From Azolla caroliniana (taxonomy: Eukaryota; Polypodiophyta): DNA of 64,000 nt. The position numbers and the translations under genes were made by a program. Positions 59,439-64,000 of the stretch are shown one piece after another. The stretch lies in assembly GCA_043228905.1 (NCBI GenBank), contig JBHGNT010000008.1, positions 3,720,001 to 3,784,000 of the forward strand, given 5' to 3'. Positions within the stretch are counted from its first letter, which is position 1. Each line of letters opens with the position of its first letter. The notes under the pieces are model-generated. The model was given only the letters and a program-made list of their open reading frames with translations. It was not told where the DNA came from and made no database searches.

Positions 59439-62400
59439 ATGGCCTATGAGACCCTACGCATGAACATATGGAATTGCAACGACTCTCTACGGACAAATGT
59501 CGGATATTTTGAAGATACATTGAAAAACACAAATATTGCTATGTATACAGAGACTCACCAATGCATGGCTAGCAAACTCCCCGAGTTACAAGGATATAGA
59601 TGGGAGTCAATATGTCGCCCCCAACCTCGGACACGAGGAAGCACTAGAGGTTCGGGAGGAGTGGTTGTGCTATACAAAGAGGGGCGCCATGGTAGAGTGC
59701 ATGTTGTCCATAAGGATGTAGATGCATGCTACATGTGGATACGAATAAAAAGAGGGGATCTTAGGGAGTTATATATTGCAATTTGATACTTTCCACATGC
59801 CTACTCAAGTTTTGCACCTCTAGGTGAATCACCATATCTACCACTATATGATGATATCATAAGATTTGCTACTATGGGGGACATAATATTATTAGGAGAT
59901 TTTAATGCATGAACCAAGGGTGAACAAACAACTATGTTTAACACCAACGAGGTTGTTTATGGAGAAGTTATGGCGGAAGAGGTTGGTCTAAATCGACAAG
60001 CTCAAGATATGAGTGTTATAACTGAATATGGAAAACACTTTCTAGCCTTGGGAAGCGCGCATGGATTTGTGATATATAATGGCTTGTCACAATGGCCTTG
60101 ATCAGATGCTTTGACATATTGGAACCCAAAAGGGGGTGCAAACATAGTCGATTATCTAATGGGATCTCCATCTCTTATATTTGAAATAAAAGTGTTCACT
60201 ATATCGGGGAGACCTATTGGCTTGGCAGCTGATCATGCATATCTACGCTTTGAGGTAAAGGATGGATGCACAAAGGATGTATATGCTACGGAGAGTGGGC
60301 TGGCTAAGTATCTATTACTCACGAGACAATTGATGTGTATAGTTGTGGTGTATACAATGGCATGCTAGATTTGGATCTGTTCGCACCCCTTGAAGAACTT
60401 ACCCAAGGTTTATCCAAATCATTGCATAAAGCAGCCACAAATGCCTTCCCTCACACAACGGCCGATCCCCCCAAACTCGGTAGAGTAATACAAAATAGTT
60501 GGTATGATGAGGAATGTCGTGATACAAGGAGATGCTTGCAGCGTGATGTAACTCGTGGCATTTATACACACAACCAAGCGAGAGCAACCTTCCAATGCCT
60601 CGTGAGGAAGAAGAAGAGATTGTATTTGGCTAAATTTGAAGATCATTTGTATCGCTTGTTTCTAGGACAAGAGAGTAAAAGAGCATGGAAAATGTTTAAT
60701 GAGAGGCAACCCACCACACAACTGACCTCACCTCAGGTGTGGCAAGAATATGCAAAGGTTCTATATGATATCCCGGGGCAACCTCCTCTTCCCCACCCGA
60801 ATGCCTCACGCCCACATGAATCAACCTTCTTTACACCACAAAATGTAAGAAATGCCATTGATCGGCTACAATTTGGGAAGGCCCAAGATCATGATGGATT
60901 GGTGGGTGAGCACTTTATCTATGCTCGTGACACCTTGCTCCCATTGCTAGCACACATTTTTAATAAAGCCATGTGTGAAGGTTTTCCTACTAGATGGACT
61001 CAACATACCATTATGCCAATCCTCAAGAGTGGAGACCCCATGATGCCAAGCAACTATAGGACAATCATGATTGGCCATTACTTGGCTAAACTATATGGCT
61101 CGATTCTAGAATCAGAATTGAGTATATGGGCAGAGCAAAATGGTTGTCGTTCAATTGGACAACCAGGCTTTCGGAAGGGGTTCACAACTTTGGATCACAT
61201 ATTCACCACCCTCCGAGCCCTTATTGAGAAGGGGCAGAGCCCACAATAACAGGATTTATTGCTACTTTGTAGATTTCCAAAAAGCCTTTGACACTGTGCC
61301 ATGTGCTCAGCTTATGCAGCGCCTAGAAGCCCTTACTGTTCCTATAGAGATGTAATGGGGAATCTATGCACTCTATGATTCTGTGTCAGGAAAAGTGCGG
61401 TCTTCTAAGGGCTTGTCAGAGGCGGTGGCTAGCACAATTGGCGTGAAGCAAGGATGCCCACTATTCCCTACACTCTTCGGTCTCTATATAGATGAGGTAT
61501 CACAGTACATAGAGAGTTTTCAGACTCTCTGGAGGAACTACAAATACATCTAAATGCCTTAAAACTATTTTGTACGGACAAAGGTTTGTCAATTAACATG
61601 CATAAAACTAAAGTGATGGTGTTTAACACCACCCAAGCATGGGTAACAAGATCAGAACTAGAATTCTTCTTGGGAGAGGAAAAGGTGGAATACACACACT
61701 CCTACACATACCTAGGAGTAACATTTACAGGACCTAGGTTCTGCTTACAAGAGGCCGCTTGTGCCCGACTTTCTTGTGCATATGCAGCCCTTGGTGCTCT
61801 TGAGAGACAATGTGCACATTTGTAGTTCCAAGAGCCACAGATTAAGCTATGATTATTTGATACACTTGTCACACCAACTCTTCTCTATGGAGTAGAGACA
61901 TGGGGACCGAGTCTTAACAAGGCAAATCATTGGAAAAATTTAGAGAGACCTTTAGCGTCAATGATTGCTCACATGATAAGGAGCAAATCATCGGTGCCCC
62001 ACGATATAATCCGGACAGAGATGGGAGCAGCACCTATAATAACCGAGGCGTTGTTCCGATCAGTGACATTTATCCAACGTCTTTGGGAGCTCCCTATATG
62101 AAGGTACCCAAGGTCTGCACTTATGTCATCAAAACAACTGGTTGAAAATGGAGACACTCATTGTTGGTATGCTGAAATGCAGCAATGGTTCGAGTCACAT
62201 GGCATGAGTATAAATGCACTACCCTTGTTCCAATATAGCTTGGACTGACCCCATCTAAATATGACCAAAGTGGAAAAGAATAGAGTGATCCGAACTAATA
62301 TTATTAACTTGGAAAACAAGATAACGTGGATCAGCCCCAAAATACCACTTGGTACAAAGATGGCCCACTGTAAGACGCACTTCTTACATACATCGGAGGA

Positions 62401-63060
62401 TGGATTTGTCATCAAGCCACCTTATATGGACATACATCTATCCTATGTGATGCGTATTGTGATAGGGTAGCTACGAACTTCATCACATCAATTACAGATT
62501 GAGGTAGGCAAATATACAAGACTACCTCTAGAAGAGAGAATTTGCCAATTGTGTCATCAAGGAGTGGAATCTGAAGAACACTATGTTTGTCATTGTAGTG
62601 TCTTTTATGAAATCAGAGGGAGATACCATTGCCTCTTTAAACAAGGCTTTGGCCCACTATGCAAGGTAATAGAATATGAGGACCAACTATGCCTAGGACT
62701 TTTCTTGCTAGAGCTCAAGAGACATCAAGAAAATTTGTTGAAGAATACAGCCACACAAGGTCATCCACAAAGAACAATCGCAACTTTCATTAGCCCCATC
62801 ACTCCTAATGCTAGAAGTCAATACCGGGATACACAAATGGGCTTCAGACCAGGACATAACAAAGGGGTTACAATTGATTGGGCAATGGCAATTTGTCGTG
62901 CACGTAGGTCTCGGCCCCATGGACTACGACCTCAACACCCTTGTCATCGATAGATAAAAGTCATTATCTCCCACCATCGTAGGTGCTTCCCTCGTTTCGG
63001 AGACATTTCCATTCTGGATCGACCTATGCTAGAGATCTTTCGAAGACAAAAGCTACAATA
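59439..63060 (+). pseudogene. LINE ORF2, endonuclease/reverse transcriptase, inactivated
   Basis: The ATG at 59439 begins MAYETLRMNIWNCN, the usual start of an APE endonuclease. Endonuclease motifs are recognisable up to about 60270. RT fingers and palm occupy about 60900-61500. The palm lacks the YADD aspartates because about 30 codons are missing between the SQYIES and DSLEELQ stretches. The thumb and a cysteine/histidine motif follow, and the reading ends near 63065 after a basic tail. In active elements this enzyme nicks target DNA and primes cDNA synthesis there. Four or more stops and at least two frameshifts make it non-functional. Confidence 0.9.
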
Positions 63061-63256
63061 TACCTAACCTGAGGATCTCACTTGTGCCAAAAACCAAATT
63101 CCCTCATTAATTTATCTTTTCATGTTATTTACTTTTATATTTAATGTGTAATATTTATTTTATTTTGTTTTGTTCTCAAAGACGAGACAACACTTAAGAT
63201 GTAATCTCTTATTTGGTCTTATAGGCCATTTTGGCCTCTTAGAAGAAGTTAATATT

Positions 63257-63299
<43 letters not shown>

Positions 63300-63310
63300 A
63301 CTTCTCGTCG

Positions 63311-64000
63311 GGGACATCCAAGTATAACATGCCGCCAAAAACCTTGAAGTGCGAATGATATGGCTTTTTCCAGAAATTCTTCTCTTGAGGGGTCATGGCA
63401 TGGACAACCTCGGTCGTGCACCTATTGATGAGATACACATTCGTGACTCTTGCCTATACCTAATAGATCTTTGGCTTATTCTTGTCCTACAACATGGCAC
63501 AAGCCATCTCAAGAATTGTGTGGTTCTTCCACTGAGCTACAATGTTTTGTTGTGGTGTGTACTAGCAAGAGAACTCACAGTAAATCCCCTTCTCTTCTAG
63601 CGAGCTCGTGAACATGGCTAAGAAGTATTCTTGGTCACCATCAAATCTTGTGATTCGTTTCATTTTCCACACCACTCTTTAACTTAAGAAAGTGACAAAT
63701 GAGCTCATTTATTGACATCATTGGGTATATCCAGGTATGCCACAAATAATCCTCAATGAAAGTAACAAAGGACCTACACCCATTGATTGTCTTGTTCTAC
63801 ATTGAGCCCCATACCTCCGAGTCGATAACGTCCAATAGGCCTTTACTCACATTCCTCTCACTCGGGAATGGACGCCTATGTTGCTTTCTTAGTAGCATGC
63901 CTTGAATACATTATCATTATTTTGTCAAAGTAAATTGTGGCAAATCATGCACAAATCCTTTCGTTTGCATCAATCAAAGTCTACCAAGGTTTACATGGAC
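63311..64000 (-). pseudogene. copia integrase remnant, right part
   Basis: The minus strand, reading from the right edge leftward, gives GLLDVIDSEVWGS, then FVTFIEDYLWHTWIYPM (the conserved FIDDYSR-T-WVY-L region). Further left are SLEEKGI, YTPQQN-VAQ-KNHTI and MACAMLQDKN. It ends with FKVFGGMLYLDVPDEK next to the LINE tail at about 63305. The expected continuation, LKSEKMF, begins on the other side of the LINE at 58545. This is the copia integrase core, with several stops. It runs off the right edge. Confidence 0.88.

Larger units (their letters stand above)
58546..63310 (+). mobile_element. nearly complete LINE, dead, inserted in a copia element
   Basis: About 4.76 kb. ORF1 (58575-59430, with stops at about 59115 and 59337) is a long coiled coil and a basic C-terminal domain. 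ORF2 starts at ATG 59439 and carries an APE-type endonuclease (ETHQ, LLGDFNA, VDY, ADHAYL), then RT. RT shows QPGFRKGFTTLDHIFT, the FVDFQKAFDTVP palm motif and GVKQGCPLFPTLFGLYIDE. A C-terminal CQLCHQG...EHYVCHC zinc-knuckle-like motif is near 62540-62600. The segment containing the catalytic YADD is deleted near 61520, and stops lie at about 59784, 59909, 60101 and 61353, with frameshifts near 60330 and 61245. The 3' end has the family block GGCCTCTTAGAAGAAG and a (CTTT)n tail at 63257-63298 instead of poly(A). Confidence 0.92.

Overview
This is nuclear DNA of a flowering plant. The genes have GT-AG introns, long AT-rich introns and intergenic spaces, plant-type protein families, and a dense mix of Ty1/copia, Ty3/gypsy, LINE, SINE and MITE-like elements. 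The species cannot be fixed from this window.

Four host genes could be reconstructed exon by exon, all on the + strand and all with open reading frames across every junction. Two are tandem aldo-keto reductase genes of the plant AKR13 type (perakine reductase/auxin-induced PCNT115-like) at 12414-17436 and 21939-31563. Both have seven coding exons of identical lengths and encode 337 residues. The third is a chloroplast-type EamA/DMT transporter resembling Arabidopsis At3g02690 (34267-40646, 7 exons, about 561 residues). The fourth is an NCA1-like RING plus TPR-like protein, a catalase chaperone in Arabidopsis (43610-56652, 7 exons, 388 residues). Its third intron has swollen to 8.7 kb.

Layout: 1-9640 is a pile of broken retrotransposons: two copia pieces, an inverted-orientation LTR, and a minus-strand gypsy element split by a 1.7 kb insertion that carries a 105-bp tandem array. 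9640-12180 is AT-rich with no recognisable gene. 12181-32100 holds the AKR duplication. Between the two genes lies a 155-bp satellite-like array (10 copies), and intron 1 of the second gene contains LINE, solo-LTR and copia debris. 33560-33990 is a MITE candidate. 34267-40646 is the transporter, with a clean hAT-like element (perfect 8-bp target duplication) in intron 1. 43259-56652 is NCA1 with its promoter CA/CG tract. Its intron 3 contains a foldback gypsy insertion, a dead copia element, two head-to-head SINEs and two LINE 3' ends separated by (GA)n tracts. From 57250 to the end is a minus-strand copia remnant split by a nearly complete but dead LINE (58546-63310).

The host genes do not form an operon or pathway; they are unrelated neighbours apart from the AKR pair. 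The most unusual signals are a LINE family whose copies end in pyrimidine microsatellites rather than poly(A), with repeated TE insertion at one (GA)n site next to a splice acceptor; a gypsy insertion with two LTR 5' ends in inverted orientation between near-matching target duplications; and the 155-bp array with a hint of higher-order structure. No new enzymatic or defence system was recognised.
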